Notes: generated by a model not told the origin, from the sequence alone. Counted from the first letter of the stretch, positions 1 to 9,674 are shown. The stretch: DNA of 64,000 bases from Ardenticatenaceae bacterium (GCA_020634395.1 JACKBU010000017.1:36040-100039), one strand, 5' to 3'. Numbers and translations: made by a program.

Positions 1-798
1 TTTGAAGGCGGCTGCTATGCCAAAGTGATTCGCCTGGATCCGCAGGGTGAGCCGGAAATCTACCAGACGACGCGGCGCTTTGGCACTATTTTGGAGAACG
101 TTATTTTTGACAATGAGACGCGCCGCGTGGACCTGGACGACGGCACGCACACGGAAAACACGCGTTCCAGTTATCCCATTACCCATATCGATAACGCCGA
201 TCCGGAAGGCTATGGTCACCATCCGCGGAATATTATGTTCCTGACGGCCGATGCATTTGGCGTACTGCCGCCCATCAGCAAACTGACCAAAGAGCAGGCG
301 ATGTATCATTTCCTCAGTGGTTATACGGCCAAAGTGGCCGGCACGGAACGCGGTGTTACGGAGCCGCAGCCGAACTTTAGCGCCTGCTTTGGTGCACCCT
401 TCATGCCGCTGCATCCAGGTGAATACGCCAAACTATTAGGCGAGAAGATCGAGAAGTATGGTTCGACGGTATGGCTGGTTAACACCGGTTGGACTGGCGG
501 ACCGGCCGGTGAAGGCAGCCGCATGAAGCTGGCTTATACCCGGCGTATGGTCACGGCCGCGTTGAACGGCGAACTGGACGACGTGGAGACCGTGACCGAG
601 CCTAATTTTGGGCTGAGCATTCCCACGAAGGTGGAAGGCGTGCCGCCTGAGGTGTTGAATCCCCGGTCTACCTGGAAAGACGGCGCGGCGTATGATGCTC
701 AGGCGAAAAAGCTGGTTGGCATGTTTATCAACAACTTTAAGCAGTTTGAAGACGGAGTGACTGAGGACATTAAGGCTGCCGGCCCGAAACCTCAGTGA
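1..798 (+). CDS. pckA: Phosphoenolpyruvate carboxykinase (ATP), 3' part
   Basis: Converts oxaloacetate and ATP to phosphoenolpyruvate and CO2, the first committed step of gluconeogenesis, in the cytosol. The gene is open from base 1, so the N-terminal domain and P-loop lie outside the window; 265 codons remain. Family marks seen are FEGGCYAK at the left edge, the substrate-binding arginine segment TRSSYP, and GYTAKVAGTERGVTEP, all typical of the ATP-dependent rather than the GTP-dependent family. It ends about 100 bp before the LON-domain gene. Identification is firm; only completeness is unknown. Confidence 0.95.
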   Translation, partial: FEGGCYAKVIRLDPQGEPEIYQTTRRFGTILENVIFDNETRRVDLDDGTHTENTRSSYPITHIDNADPEGYGHHPRNIMFLTADAFGVLPPISKLTKEQAMYHFLSGYTAKVAGTERGVTEPQPNFSACFGAPFMPLHPGEYAKLLGEKIEKYGSTVWLVNTGWTGGPAGEGSRMKLAYTRRMVTAALNGELDDVETVTEPNFGLSIPTKVEGVPPEVLNPRSTWKDGAAYDAQAKKLVGMFINNFKQFEDGVTEDIKAAGPKPQ

Positions 799-902
799 TC
801 GGTGAATAGGGTTGCATTTCAGGGTTGTAAAATTGTATAGTATGGAGCGGGGCGACAGTGTCGTCCCGTTTTTGTAAATATTGGTAGACAAGGGGGTATG
901 CA

Positions 903-1544
903 ATGTTTGAATTACCGTTATTCCCGCTTCATACGGTTTTGTTTCCTGGGATGCCGCTGCCGCTGCACGTGTTTGAGGAAAGGTACCGGGAGATGGTGCA
1001 GTATTGTTTAGAAGATAAACGGCCGTTTGGCGTTGTCCTCATTCGCAGCGGCGTGGCCGAAGGCGGCCCGCTGGCCGATCCTTACGAAGTGGGTTGCGTG
1101 GCTGAAATTGTAGAAGTGCAGCGCCTGGAAGACGGCCGTATGCTGCTTATGACCGTGGGCACAGAACGCTTTCGCATTCTGTCCCTCAACCATGATCGAT
1201 CCTACCTGATGGGCACCATGGAAGAGTTTCCCTTTGCCAAAGAGGCCGCCGATCAGCTGGCGCAGGAAGCGGCCGTGCTGCAGCCCTTGGTGGAAGAATA
1301 TCTGGAGATCCTGGCCCGCACCGGCAACGTGGAGTTTGACCCTGAACAGATGCCCACGGACCCGGAAGACCTCATTTTCCTGTCTGCTGCCGCTTTGCAG
1401 GTAGAGATGGATCAGAAACAGGCGTTTTTGGAAAACGATCGGGCCAGCGTGGTCTTGCACGAACTGACGCGCGCTTATCGCCGGGAACTGCTTTACATGC
1501 GCCTGATGCCCGAGGAAGATCAGGGCATATTCTCGTTGAATTAG
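903..1544 (+). CDS. LON substrate-binding (N-terminal) domain protein
   Basis: A 213-residue protein made of the LON N-terminal domain alone. It opens with ELPLFPLHTVLFPGMPLPLH and continues with FEERYREM, the classic start of this fold. The AAA+ and Ser-Lys protease domains of Lon are absent. Stand-alone versions are common in bacteria and are thought to bind unfolded proteins or act as adaptors; the substrate here is unknown. A strong hairpin terminator follows directly. The family call is solid and the function is not. Confidence 0.88.
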   Translation: MFELPLFPLHTVLFPGMPLPLHVFEERYREMVQYCLEDKRPFGVVLIRSGVAEGGPLADPYEVGCVAEIVEVQRLEDGRMLLMTVGTERFRILSLNHDRSYLMGTMEEFPFAKEAADQLAQEAAVLQPLVEEYLEILARTGNVEFDPEQMPTDPEDLIFLSAAALQVEMDQKQAFLENDRASVVLHELTRAYRRELLYMRLMPEEDQGIFSLN

Positions 1545-1578
1545 ACGGCCGTTTCCCATCCCGGCCGCCAACAAAAAG

Positions 1579-1613
1579 AGCCCGCGCATTTCTGCAAATG
1601 CGCGGGCTTTTTT
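1579..1613. terminator. Bidirectional rho-independent terminator
   Basis: A 13 bp stem, AGCCCGCGCATTT pairing with AAATGCGCGGGCT around a CTGC loop, has a T-run on the right and an A-run on the left. It can therefore end both the LON-domain gene (+) and the converging toast-rack lipoprotein gene (-). Confidence 0.85.
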
Positions 1614-1631
1614 ATACCTTGCACCCGACCG

Positions 1632-2354
1632 TTATTCCGATTCAATCCGGATGGCGCCGACCCCGCCGGAGACGCTAATCTCCAACTCCACGTCGCTTTG
1701 TCCGTACAGATCGTTGGTGTACACGTCGCCGTTGCGGATGAGGCCATACACGTCCACCGAGCCAAGTCCGGTGTTGGTGTTGACCCGCACACCCACGTTT
1801 TGGGGCAGTTTCAACGTCGTCGAGCCGACACCGCCTTTGACATTGATGTTGGCGCTTTCCCGCCAGTCGCCGGTCAGGTCGATATTGGTTTCGCCCACGC
1901 CTACGTTGATGTTCAGGTCGGTCAGGTAGATGTCGCCCAGAACCAGGTCGCTTTTGCCGGCGCCCAGGTCAACAGCCATCGTCATGGGCACGTCGTTGGC
2001 GAAGCGCAAATCCCATTTGTAGTTGATATCGTTGTTGGGGATGCCGTTGATGTCGGTGACCTCCGGCTGCGAGACTTCCAACTGGCCTTCGCCGCGGCGA
2101 ATTTCGTAGCTGACTTCTGGTTTCCACTGCTCGATGTTATAGGTGAATTCGCCGTCCATCAGGTTGGCTGCGCCGCCGTTGATCGACAGTTCGCCCACGC
2201 CCATTTTGATGGTCGCCTGCGCCGTGTCGGCGTCGCCTAATTCGATGCTCTGGCTTTCCGTCTGGGTTGGACCCACGTCGAACGTGCCGATGCAGCCGGT
2301 GATGGTCAGAAGTAAAACGGCCGTTACGCCCACAAATAACCACATGTTTTTCAT
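1632..2354 (-). CDS. Toast-rack-type beta-repeat lipoprotein
   Basis: Exported lipoprotein of about 240 residues. The start MKNMWLF at 2354 is chosen because GGAGG sits 6 nt upstream; an upstream in-frame start lacks this. The signal peptide ends in the lipobox LLTITGC. The rest is built of repeating short beta segments such as GVGELSING, GAGKSDLVLG, GVGETNIDLTG and GGVGSTTLKLP, the pattern of DUF2154/toast-rack and LiaF-like adhesin domains. Such proteins sit at the cell surface and some take part in envelope-stress sensing, but no partner sensor kinase is nearby. A TATAAT-like sequence on the minus strand lies near 2436-2441. Confidence 0.75.
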   Translation of the reverse strand: MKNMWLFVGVTAVLLLTITGCIGTFDVGPTQTESQSIELGDADTAQATIKMGVGELSINGGAANLMDGEFTYNIEQWKPEVSYEIRRGEGQLEVSQPEVTDINGIPNNDINYKWDLRFANDVPMTMAVDLGAGKSDLVLGDIYLTDLNINVGVGETNIDLTGDWRESANINVKGGVGSTTLKLPQNVGVRVNTNTGLGSVDVYGLIRNGDVYTNDLYGQSDVELEISVSGGVGAIRIESE

Positions 2355-2589
2355 AATAACCCTCCAGGTTTGTATCAAACAGATTTATCGACTAATACGG
2401 GGTCTGTTGCCGAGTGTTGCGCGCCTGTAAAACATTATACAAAAAAGGCCGGCGTTCAGGCTATGGGGGCAAACGGCCGTCTCCACCTGGCAAAACGGCC
2501 GTTTCAGCGGGAGAAGTGGTTCCGACGCGGGAGAAACGGTTCCTTCGCCGGAGCAGTTCCGCCCGGCGGCAGATCTCAGCATGCATAAA

Positions 2590-2643
2590 CAAAAAAGCCA
2601 GGAAGCGAAAGAAAAAAAGGAAAAAAAACTTCCGCTTCCTGGC
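2590..2643 (-). terminator. Terminator after M32 carboxypeptidase gene
   Basis: An 11 bp stem, GCCAGGAAGCG with CGCTTCCTGGC, encloses a long loop that is T-rich on the minus strand and is followed there by TTTTTT. It lies 25 bp past the carboxypeptidase stop codon. Confidence 0.7.
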
Positions 2644-2667
2644 CCGAAACAGCCTGTTCGTTGGGTG

Positions 2668-4176
2668 CTATGCCAGCGCGTACAACTCGCCGAATTTTGT
2701 GCGCAAGTACCGAATGTACGGATCAATCGACAGCGGCCCGCCCGTCACCCGTTCAATCAACTCATTGGCCGTAAATTTGCTGCCATGCTGGTAAATGTTT
2801 TCCTTCAGCCAGCCGTGCAGCGTGGCAAATTCACCCTGGCGCATCTCGTCCAAAACGGCCGGTTGGGCCTGCCGGGCCTGGTCAAAAAAGGCCGCGCTCA
2901 TGATGTTGCCCAGCGTGTAGCCCTGGAACGCCCCGCCGATGAAGCCGCCGTACCAGTGCACGTCCTGCAGCACGCCATCCCGGTTGTCCGGCGCTTGCAG
3001 CCCCAGGTCAGATTGGTAACGCGCCTGCCAGGCGTCCGGCAGATCCTTCACGGCCAGGCTACCTTCCAGCAGCGCCAGTTCCAGATCAAAGCGGATCATG
3101 ACGTGCAGGTTGTAGGTCACTTCGTCGGCGTCGGTGCGGATGAGCGAACGCTCCACCCGGTTGATGGCCCGATAGAAAGTATCCAGCGAAACGCCGTTCA
3201 GTTGGTCCGGGAAAGCGGCCTGGAGTTCCGGATAATAATGTTCCCAGAACGGCCGGCTGCGCCCCACCAGATTCTCCCACAGGCGCGACTGGCTTTCGTG
3301 CACGCCAGAGGACGTGCCGTTGGCCAGCGGTGTGCCATCCAGATCCTTCTTGATGCCCATTTCGTACATGGCGTGGCCTGCTTCGTGCAGCGTGCTGAAG
3401 AGCGCCTCGCTGAGGTCGTTGGGCTTGACACGGGTGGTAATGCGGATGTCGCCCAGGGCGAACTTGGTCATGAAGGGGTGGTGGGTTTTGTCCTGCCGCC
3501 CGCGCTGGAAATCGAAGCCATAGGCCCGGATGACTTTCTGGCCGAAGGCCAATTGGTCGGCTTCGGGGTAGGTTTGCAGCAAGCAGCTGTTGTCGGCCAC
3601 CGGCTGGTCGACGATGGCCTGCACGATGGGCACAAGCTGGGCGCGCAGTTCCGCGAAAAGGGCGCGCACGGTTTCGGCCTTCATGCCCTCGTCGGAAAAA
3701 TCAATCAGCGGATCGGCGATGTGATCATAGCCGGGAAAGCAGTTGGCGACCTGGCGGCTGAAGTCGAGGGTTTTTTCCAGGTAGGGCTGCACGGCCGTAA
3801 AATCGTTGGCCGGCCGCGCTGCGGTCCACGCCTGGTAGGCCGCGGCCGAATGTTCGTAGAAGGCTCCCAACAGGGCAGAAGGCACTTTGGTAGATTTATC
3901 ATACTGCCGCTGCGTGACGCGAATCAGGCTGGCGTCGTCGCTGTCGTAGGGCAGGCTTTCGGCATACGGCCGTAACTCCTCCAGCAGCCGCCCCACCTCC
4001 GGGTCGATAAACTTCTCGTGGGCCAGTTGGCTCAGAGTGGCCAACTGCCGCCCGCGCGCCGCTGCCCCGCCGGGCGGCATGTAGGTGGTCTGGTCCCAGT
4101 TGAGAACGGCCGTGGCCGCGTTCAAATCATCAATCTCCAGCAGACGTCGTTTTAACTCCGCCAGTTTTTCATTCAT
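2668..4176 (-). CDS. Thermostable carboxypeptidase, M32 family
   Basis: Zinc metallocarboxypeptidase of 502 residues, the usual length for M32, which removes C-terminal residues from peptides in the cytosol. The zinc motif HEAGHAMYE (HExxH) lies near residue 260. Other family signatures are GVHESQSRLWENLVGRS and the C-terminal GNIMSAAFF. The start MNEKLAELKRR at 4176 is preferred because GGAG lies just upstream and the further N-terminal reading is not family-like. It has its own terminator and appears monocistronic. Likely role: recycling of peptides released by the secreted proteases encoded elsewhere in the window (inference). Confidence 0.93.
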   Translation of the reverse strand: MNEKLAELKRRLLEIDDLNAATAVLNWDQTTYMPPGGAAARGRQLATLSQLAHEKFIDPEVGRLLEELRPYAESLPYDSDDASLIRVTQRQYDKSTKVPSALLGAFYEHSAAAYQAWTAARPANDFTAVQPYLEKTLDFSRQVANCFPGYDHIADPLIDFSDEGMKAETVRALFAELRAQLVPIVQAIVDQPVADNSCLLQTYPEADQLAFGQKVIRAYGFDFQRGRQDKTHHPFMTKFALGDIRITTRVKPNDLSEALFSTLHEAGHAMYEMGIKKDLDGTPLANGTSSGVHESQSRLWENLVGRSRPFWEHYYPELQAAFPDQLNGVSLDTFYRAINRVERSLIRTDADEVTYNLHVMIRFDLELALLEGSLAVKDLPDAWQARYQSDLGLQAPDNRDGVLQDVHWYGGFIGGAFQGYTLGNIMSAAFFDQARQAQPAVLDEMRQGEFATLHGWLKENIYQHGSKFTANELIERVTGGPLSIDPYIRYLRTKFGELYALA

Positions 4177-4266
4177 TGCGTCTCTCCTCGCATGTGCAGA
4201 AATAGTGGTTGGTATATGTGCAAATGCTATCCCAAACAGGCGAGAAGTCAATTTCACCGGCCTGCT

Positions 4267-4380
4267 TGCCGGGAGCTAAAGCCCCCGGCAAAAAAACGAC
4301 GCCCCGTAAACGGGGCTAATATGGGACTAGAGCCGGGTTCACCCGGCGTTATGTGCCCGCCGGCGGCTTCAGCCGCCGGC
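4267..4380. repeat. Cluster of four GC-rich REP-like hairpins
   Basis: Four consecutive hairpins fill the gap upstream of the M32 gene. They are TGCCGGG/CCCGGCA (4267-4290), GCCCCG/CGGGGC with a TAAA loop (4301-4316), GCCGGGT/ACCCGGC (4332-4347), and a 10 bp stem GCCGGCGGCT/AGCCGCCGGC with a TC loop (4359-4380). They have no T-run, so they are not simple terminators. The arrangement resembles REP/BIME elements mobilised by Y1 transposases, although no such transposase is in the window. Confidence 0.6.
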
Positions 4381-4409
4381 GATCCCATTTCCTGAGCCTG
4401 GACCATAAA

Positions 4410-4444
4410 AAAACCGCACCCCTGAACCGAAGAGGTGCGGTTTT
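4410..4444. terminator. Terminator after ParB-fold gene
   Basis: AAAACCGCACC pairs with GGTGCGGTTTT around a 12-nt loop. It lies just past the stop of the minus-strand ParB-fold gene, with a T-run on either strand. Confidence 0.75.
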
Positions 4445-4467
4445 ACAAAATGGTAGTTGCTAAAAGC

Positions 4468-4944
4468 TTAGTTTGCCTGCCAGCGAGTGACGGTGGCGTC
4501 AATCTCCATCTCGCCGCGGGCGTGGGCCACGGAAATGCGATGGTGTCCATCGCGCACAAAGTAGCGATCGCCAATCTGAATCAGGTCGACCGGCGGCAGG
4601 GGCTTGCCCATCTGCCGGGCGGTCGCCACGCCGATCCAGCGGTCCATGTTGTGGGTTTGCCGGGGCCGAAACTCGGCGTCGAAGTCGTTCTCGCGGCCTT
4701 CGCTGCCCACGATCTGGTTCAGGGGGATGGATTGGATGCCGAGGTAGTGACGGCCGTTCATCCCTGCCTGTTCGTTCAGGTCCAGCAGGCGGCGCTGCCG
4801 TCCTGCTAACTTTTGCCACATGGCCTCCCACTGGGCGGCCATAAACAATTTCCAAAACAACTGCGCGTTGCGATTACGAGCCGCCTCGGTCGGGGCCATG
4901 TTCTTCACTAGCATTTGCTGATCGAGTTGTAGATTACCGAACAT
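4468..4944 (-). CDS. ParB/sulfiredoxin-fold domain protein
   Basis: A 158-residue protein starting MFGNLQLDQQ at 4944, with an AGGAG-type ribosome site upstream; longer in-frame starts lack support. The C-terminal half has the ParB-like signature FVRDGHHRISVAHARG preceded by PPVDLIQIGDRY, the conserved phosphate-binding pocket of ParB/Srx folds. The N-terminal half is charged and helical and I do not recognise it. It is monocistronic with no parA or nucleoid genes nearby, so a chromosome-partition role is not indicated. A stand-alone regulator or nucleotide-dependent enzyme is equally possible. Confidence 0.65.
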   Translation of the reverse strand: MFGNLQLDQQMLVKNMAPTEAARNRNAQLFWKLFMAAQWEAMWQKLAGRQRRLLDLNEQAGMNGRHYLGIQSIPLNQIVGSEGRENDFDAEFRPRQTHNMDRWIGVATARQMGKPLPPVDLIQIGDRYFVRDGHHRISVAHARGEMEIDATVTRWQAN

Positions 4945-5117
4945 GATGTGCTCGCTCCTTTTGTCGCTTGGCGACGAATTTGTTATCGATACTGTTAGTC
5001 TAGGAGACGGCCGTTGCCCGTTCGTTGCGGCCGGCGTGGCGGTTACCGTTTCGGAAAGCGTTGCGGCCAAAACGCGTCGGCAGCTGCCCATCATTCAGGT
5101 CATGTTCGGTTTTGCGC

Positions 5118-5123
5118 TATAAT
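5118..5123 (+). promoter_or_regulatory. -10 box of the SARP regulator gene
   Basis: A perfect TATAAT lies 10 bp before the AAGGAGG at 5133-5139. It would give a leader of under 20 nt. No good -35 hexamer is visible. Confidence 0.45.
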
Positions 5124-5146
5124 TTCGGAGACAAGGAGGCGGAAAA

Positions 5147-8100
5147 TTGTCTGATTTGCGGCTATATTTTTTGGGCGTGCCCCGCGTGGAACAAAACGGG
5201 CAGCCGGCAGCCACCGACCGGCGTAAGGCAGTGGCTTTGCTGGCCTATCTGGCCGTAACGGCCGTGCCCCACAGCCGCGAAAGCCTGGCCGCTCGCTTCT
5301 GGCCAGAAGCGGACCAATCGCGTGCCCTGGCCTATCTGCGCCGCACCCTGTGGGAAATCAACCAGATGATCGGCGAAGAATGGCTGGACAGCGACCGGGA
5401 TCAGGCGGCATTGCTGCCGCAGCCGGGTGTCTGGCTGGATGTAACCGCTTTTCAGACGGCGGCCGCACGCGGGGAACAGGCAGATTTAGCAGCGGCCGTG
5501 GCCCTTTACCAGGGCGACTTTATGGCCGGTTTCACGCTGCGCGACGCACCCGAATTTGACGCCTGGCAGTACGCCCAGGCCGAACAGCTGCGCCGCCAGT
5601 GCGGTGACGCTTTGCAGCGCCTGGCCGAAATGGCCGCCGCAGAAGCGCAGTGGGAAACGGCCGTTTCCCACGCCCGGCGTTGGCTGGTCATGGACCCGCT
5701 CAACGAAGCCGCCCATCGTCTGCTGATGCGTCTGTTTGCCCAGATGGGCCAGCGCGCCGAAGCTCTGCGCCAGTACGATATCTGTGTGCAAACCCTGGAT
5801 GAAGAACTGGGCCTGGAACCCGAGCCGGAAACGGAGGCGCTGCTGGCCCAGATCAAAGCCGGGCAGTTATCGCCGCCGCCATCTCCAGTTCCGGCGGCGG
5901 TGGGGGCGGAAACGGCCGTGTCGCCCCAACCGGCGCGCCACAATTTGCCCGCGCAGCCCACACCCTTTGTCGGCCGGCAGGATGAACTGGCAGAAATCGG
6001 CCGTCTGTTTGCCGATCCAGACTGCCGCCTGCTGACGCTCATTGGTCCCGGCGGCAGCGGCAAAACGCGCCTGGCCTTGCAGTTGGCCAAACGGTACGTC
6101 AACGGCGAACGCGAGGTTTTCCCCGATGGGGTGTATTTTGTGCCCCTGGCGCCCCTCACCGCGCCCGATTTCATTCTGGCGGCGCTCACTTCCGCCCTGC
6201 GCCTGAATTTCTTTGCCGAAAGCGAAATCCCGCGCCAGCAGCTGCTGGACATTTTGCGCCACCAATCCCTGCTGCTGGTGCTGGACAACTTTGAGCACTT
6301 GCTTTCCGGTGAAGGCGTGCATTTGCCGGCCGACATTCTAGCGGCTGCGCCCGGCGTGAAAATTCTGGCTACCTCGCGCCTGCGCCTGAACGTGCGCGGC
6401 GAGCACGTTTATCAGGTCGCCGGTATGAAAACGCCGCCGGAGCAGGCGGCAGCTAACGCCGCCGACTACAGCGCCGTCAAGCTGTTTGTGCAAAGCGCGC
6501 AGCGGATCTCGCCCGATTTTGCCCTGACGCCGGACAACCAGACGGCCGTGGCCCGCATTTGCCAGTTGGTCAACGGGCTGCCCCTGGGCATTGAGCTGGC
6601 GGCCGGCTGGCTGGCGCTGCTGACGCCGGACGAGATTGCCGCGGAGATAGCCGCCAGCCTGGACTTTTTGGAAACGACGCAGCATGACGTGCCCGAACGG
6701 CAGCGCAGCCTGCGCGCGGTGTTTGATTATTCCTGGCGGCTGCTGACACCGCCGGAGCAGCAGATTTTTGCCGCCTGTTCGGTTTTTTATGGCAGTTTTT
6801 CGCGGCAGGCGGCGCAGGCTGTTACCGGCGCTTCGCTGCGCGACTTGATGGGGCTGGTGACCAAATCGCTGCTGTGGCGGGGGGAAGACGGCCGTTTTCA
6901 GATCCATGAACTGCTGCGCCAATATGCTCACGAACAGTTAACGGCCGTGCCCGAAACGCTCCAGGCTGTGTCTAACCGGCACAGCGACTTTTTCATCCAA
7001 TTCCTGCTGGCGCAGGGCGAAGCCATGAAAGGCCCCCAGCAAAAGGAAACGTTCGACCTGGTGGAGTTGGAGGAAGACAACATCCGTGCGGCCTGGTTGT
7101 GGGCGCTGGCGCAGGGCGACTACGCTCGGGTGAACGCCTCGCTGGATGGGCTGCTGAATTTTTACTCGGCGCGGGCATTGCTGAGCGATTTCCATGCGCT
7201 GCTGTCGGTGGGCGTGGAACGGGTGGAAACGGCCGTGGCCGCCAATGACCCCGATCCCGAAGCCTGGCGCACGCTGTTTAACCTTCTGGTTCTCAGTTCC
7301 TGGTCGCTTAACTACGAACTGACCAATCAGAAACCACGCGCCCTGTGCCAGCGCGCCCTGGCGCTTTTGCCCAAAATTGAAGAGTCTGTACAGGCGACGC
7401 TGCCCTATGCCTATCTGGCGCTGATCCGGGCCTGGCATCTGGATATGGACGCCGGGCTGGCCATGTTTTCCCGCTGCCTGGCTTTGCTGCGCGCGAAGGG
7501 AGATGCCTGGGAAACGGCCGTGGCCCTCAACATATACGGCGGCTCTCTGATCGACCTGACCCGCTGGGACGAAGCGCGCCAATACCTGGGCGAATCCATC
7601 AACCTCAGCCGCCAGATCGGCAACCAGATGTTGCTGGCCCAAAACCTGCAAACGATGGGCTATCTGGAAGCCATCCGCCGCAATTACGACGAAGCCTTCC
7701 GCCTGCTGGAAGAATGCCAGCGCATTTACCTGGCGCTTAACGTGCCGCGCGGCGCCGCTTCCGTCCTCTACAACATGGGCGACACCAGCATTTCCGCCGG
7801 CCAGTACCGCCAGAGCATCCAGCAGTACCAGGCCGCCGCCGAACTATACAAAACGGTCGGCGAGCAAAAAATGGTGGCCAGCATGTACTCCTGGCAAAGC
7901 ATTGCTGCCTCTCGCCTGGGTGATTTTGACCTGGCGCGGACCATGCGCCAGAAAAGCCTGGAAGGCTTTCGCAGCATTCAAGATGCCGGGGGATTGGCCT
8001 GGACCTACTGGGAATCGGGCGAGCTGCAGCGCGTTCAGGGCGATATGGACGCCGCCCGTGCTGCCTACGAGGCCAGTTTCGCCATTTTTCAGGTGCACCA

Positions 8101-8611
8101 TATGGATTTGGGTCTGGCCTATTACCAGCGCGGCCTGGGGCAGATGGCTTTTACTGCCGGCGATTGGGTGGCGGCCAGAGAACACTTTGTCCAGAGTCTG
8201 GCGTACATGGCCGAGGAACATCATCCGTGGGGTAAGGCATACGTTACCTGCCAGCTGGCGCGGGTTGAAGTGCGGCTGGGTGTCCTGGATCGTGCGCGGG
8301 AACTGCTGCGGCAGGCGATGGATCACGCTTTGAAGCAGGGGGATAAGGGTCTGACTTTGTTCGTGCTGGCCGGTGTCGTAGATTTGTACGAGGGGGTGGG
8401 GCAGCGGCGCACGGCCGTGGCTCTGGCGGCTTTTGTGCGCTCACACCTGGCGACTCATTGGGAAACGCGTCAGTCGGTTAAAGCGTGGCTGGAGTTAGTG
8501 GGTCCTACGCTTCCCCCGCAGGAATTGGCGCTGGCGCAAACAGCCATGCTGGACCTGTCTCTGGACGATGTGGTTACCGAGGCGACAGCGGCACTGAAAC
8601 CAGGCGGGTAA
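5147..8611 (+). CDS. SARP/BTAD-NTPase-TPR transcriptional regulator
   Basis: Giant regulator of 1154 residues. The TTG start is supported by AAGGAGG at a 7-nt spacing. The N-terminal ~90 residues form a winged-helix DNA-binding domain and residues ~95-245 a bacterial transcriptional activator (BTAD) domain with the typical LAARFWPEADQSRALAYLRR. An AfsR/MalT-like STAND NTPase follows, with P-loop GPGGSGKTR near residue 300 and LLLVLDNFEHLL as Walker B. The C-terminal half is TPR repeats. STAND activators are ATP-gated switches triggered by ligand or protein binding to the TPRs; the signal is unknown. The neighbours are unrelated in function, so the target regulon cannot be inferred. Confidence 0.88.
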   Translation: MSDLRLYFLGVPRVEQNGQPAATDRRKAVALLAYLAVTAVPHSRESLAARFWPEADQSRALAYLRRTLWEINQMIGEEWLDSDRDQAALLPQPGVWLDVTAFQTAAARGEQADLAAAVALYQGDFMAGFTLRDAPEFDAWQYAQAEQLRRQCGDALQRLAEMAAAEAQWETAVSHARRWLVMDPLNEAAHRLLMRLFAQMGQRAEALRQYDICVQTLDEELGLEPEPETEALLAQIKAGQLSPPPSPVPAAVGAETAVSPQPARHNLPAQPTPFVGRQDELAEIGRLFADPDCRLLTLIGPGGSGKTRLALQLAKRYVNGEREVFPDGVYFVPLAPLTAPDFILAALTSALRLNFFAESEIPRQQLLDILRHQSLLLVLDNFEHLLSGEGVHLPADILAAAPGVKILATSRLRLNVRGEHVYQVAGMKTPPEQAAANAADYSAVKLFVQSAQRISPDFALTPDNQTAVARICQLVNGLPLGIELAAGWLALLTPDEIAAEIAASLDFLETTQHDVPERQRSLRAVFDYSWRLLTPPEQQIFAACSVFYGSFSRQAAQAVTGASLRDLMGLVTKSLLWRGEDGRFQIHELLRQYAHEQLTAVPETLQAVSNRHSDFFIQFLLAQGEAMKGPQQKETFDLVELEEDNIRAAWLWALAQGDYARVNASLDGLLNFYSARALLSDFHALLSVGVERVETAVAANDPDPEAWRTLFNLLVLSSWSLNYELTNQKPRALCQRALALLPKIEESVQATLPYAYLALIRAWHLDMDAGLAMFSRCLALLRAKGDAWETAVALNIYGGSLIDLTRWDEARQYLGESINLSRQIGNQMLLAQNLQTMGYLEAIRRNYDEAFRLLEECQRIYLALNVPRGAASVLYNMGDTSISAGQYRQSIQQYQAAAELYKTVGEQKMVASMYSWQSIAASRLGDFDLARTMRQKSLEGFRSIQDAGGLAWTYWESGELQRVQGDMDAARAAYEASFAIFQVHHMDLGLAYYQRGLGQMAFTAGDWVAAREHFVQSLAYMAEEHHPWGKAYVTCQLARVEVRLGVLDRARELLRQAMDHALKQGDKGLTLFVLAGVVDLYEGVGQRRTAVALAAFVRSHLATHWETRQSVKAWLELVGPTLPPQELALAQTAMLDLSLDDVVTEATAALKPGG

Positions 8612-9454
8612 TCAGGCAGGATCTTCGTCTTCCTGCTCGTCGGCCGAACCAACGTCGGTTGGACTATCGTCGGCGGTGGCGTGGCGCGCTTCGATGCGGG
8701 CGACGATGATCCGGCCAACGATCAGCACGGTCACAGCCAGCACGCCAATGCCGAACCAGGTGGCCCGGCCAAATTCCAGTCCGTATGCGCCGATCATCGT
8801 CAGCATGATGGCGCTGGGCAGCCGTCCCAGGATACTGGCTCCTAAAAACTTGATGCCGGAAATGCCAGACAGCCCGCCGACGTAGTTCATGGCGTCGGTG
8901 GGGAAGGCCGGCAGGACGAAGGCGATGGAGAAAAAGAGGAAACCCTGCTTTTCGCCGATGCGATACCAGCGATCCAGAAGGTCTTTGTCTACCAGGCGCT
9001 CGACTAACGGCCGTCCTGTCCACCTTGCCAGGGCAAATCCCAACTGGCTGGCGGCGACGATGCACACCATGTTCAGGATCAGCGCCGGCCAGAAGCCGTA
9101 GACATAACCGGCGGCCACCAGAAAGACGTGCCCCGGGATAAAGGCCACCAATACCTGGATTAACTGCGCCGCGGCCAGCACCAGCGGTCCCCAGGCGCCA
9201 TAGCTTTTGAGATACTCGCTGACGGCCGTCTGGTCGCCGACCAGGGAGAGGAGTTCCCAGACAGGCCCACGGAAAACCCACAGGGCAACGGCCGTAAGCA
9301 GCGCTCCCGTAACGATGAACAGCCAGCGGCGTAGAGGGAAATGTGCAGGGGCTTTTGGGGTTGGAGTCGTGGAGGATGAGGTGGAGGGGGTGAGCAGGCG
9401 GCTCAATTTTTGCCGAAAGGATTCCATATTCAACTTCGTCTCTGTCGCCGCCAT
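8612..9454 (-). CDS. TVP38/TMEM64 (DedA-superfamily) membrane protein
   Basis: Integral membrane protein of about 280 residues starting MAATETKLNMES; a longer TTG-initiated reading is less likely. It has a cytoplasmic N-terminus rich in S, T and P, then several hydrophobic segments. The family core is FIPGHVFLVAAGYVYGFWPA, then the conserved ASQLGFALARWTGRPLVERL and FPTDAMNYVGGLSGI, typical of VTT-domain (SNARE-associated) proteins. Relatives are implicated in lipid scrambling and membrane homeostasis. It ends tail-to-tail with the SARP gene, directly adjacent. The C-terminus is acidic and disordered. Confidence 0.85.
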   Translation of the reverse strand: MAATETKLNMESFRQKLSRLLTPSTSSSTTPTPKAPAHFPLRRWLFIVTGALLTAVALWVFRGPVWELLSLVGDQTAVSEYLKSYGAWGPLVLAAAQLIQVLVAFIPGHVFLVAAGYVYGFWPALILNMVCIVAASQLGFALARWTGRPLVERLVDKDLLDRWYRIGEKQGFLFFSIAFVLPAFPTDAMNYVGGLSGISGIKFLGASILGRLPSAIMLTMIGAYGLEFGRATWFGIGVLAVTVLIVGRIIVARIEARHATADDSPTDVGSADEQEDEDPA

Positions 9455-9674
9455 GACTATTCCTCTACAAGGGAAGTAGCGCGGGGAGGCTGGTAATCCT
9501 CCGCTCTTCAAGTTAGGATGCGTTCGTTTCTTTCCCGGCCAGCCACTTCCCAATTACGAACTTGAGGAGCAATAGTTGCTTTGGGATGTCGTGATGCTAC
9601 CTGTAACCGGCTTGGCAGGCAACAAATTTGCCATTTCATTCCGGCGCGCACATAAACAACTCACAAGCAGACTG

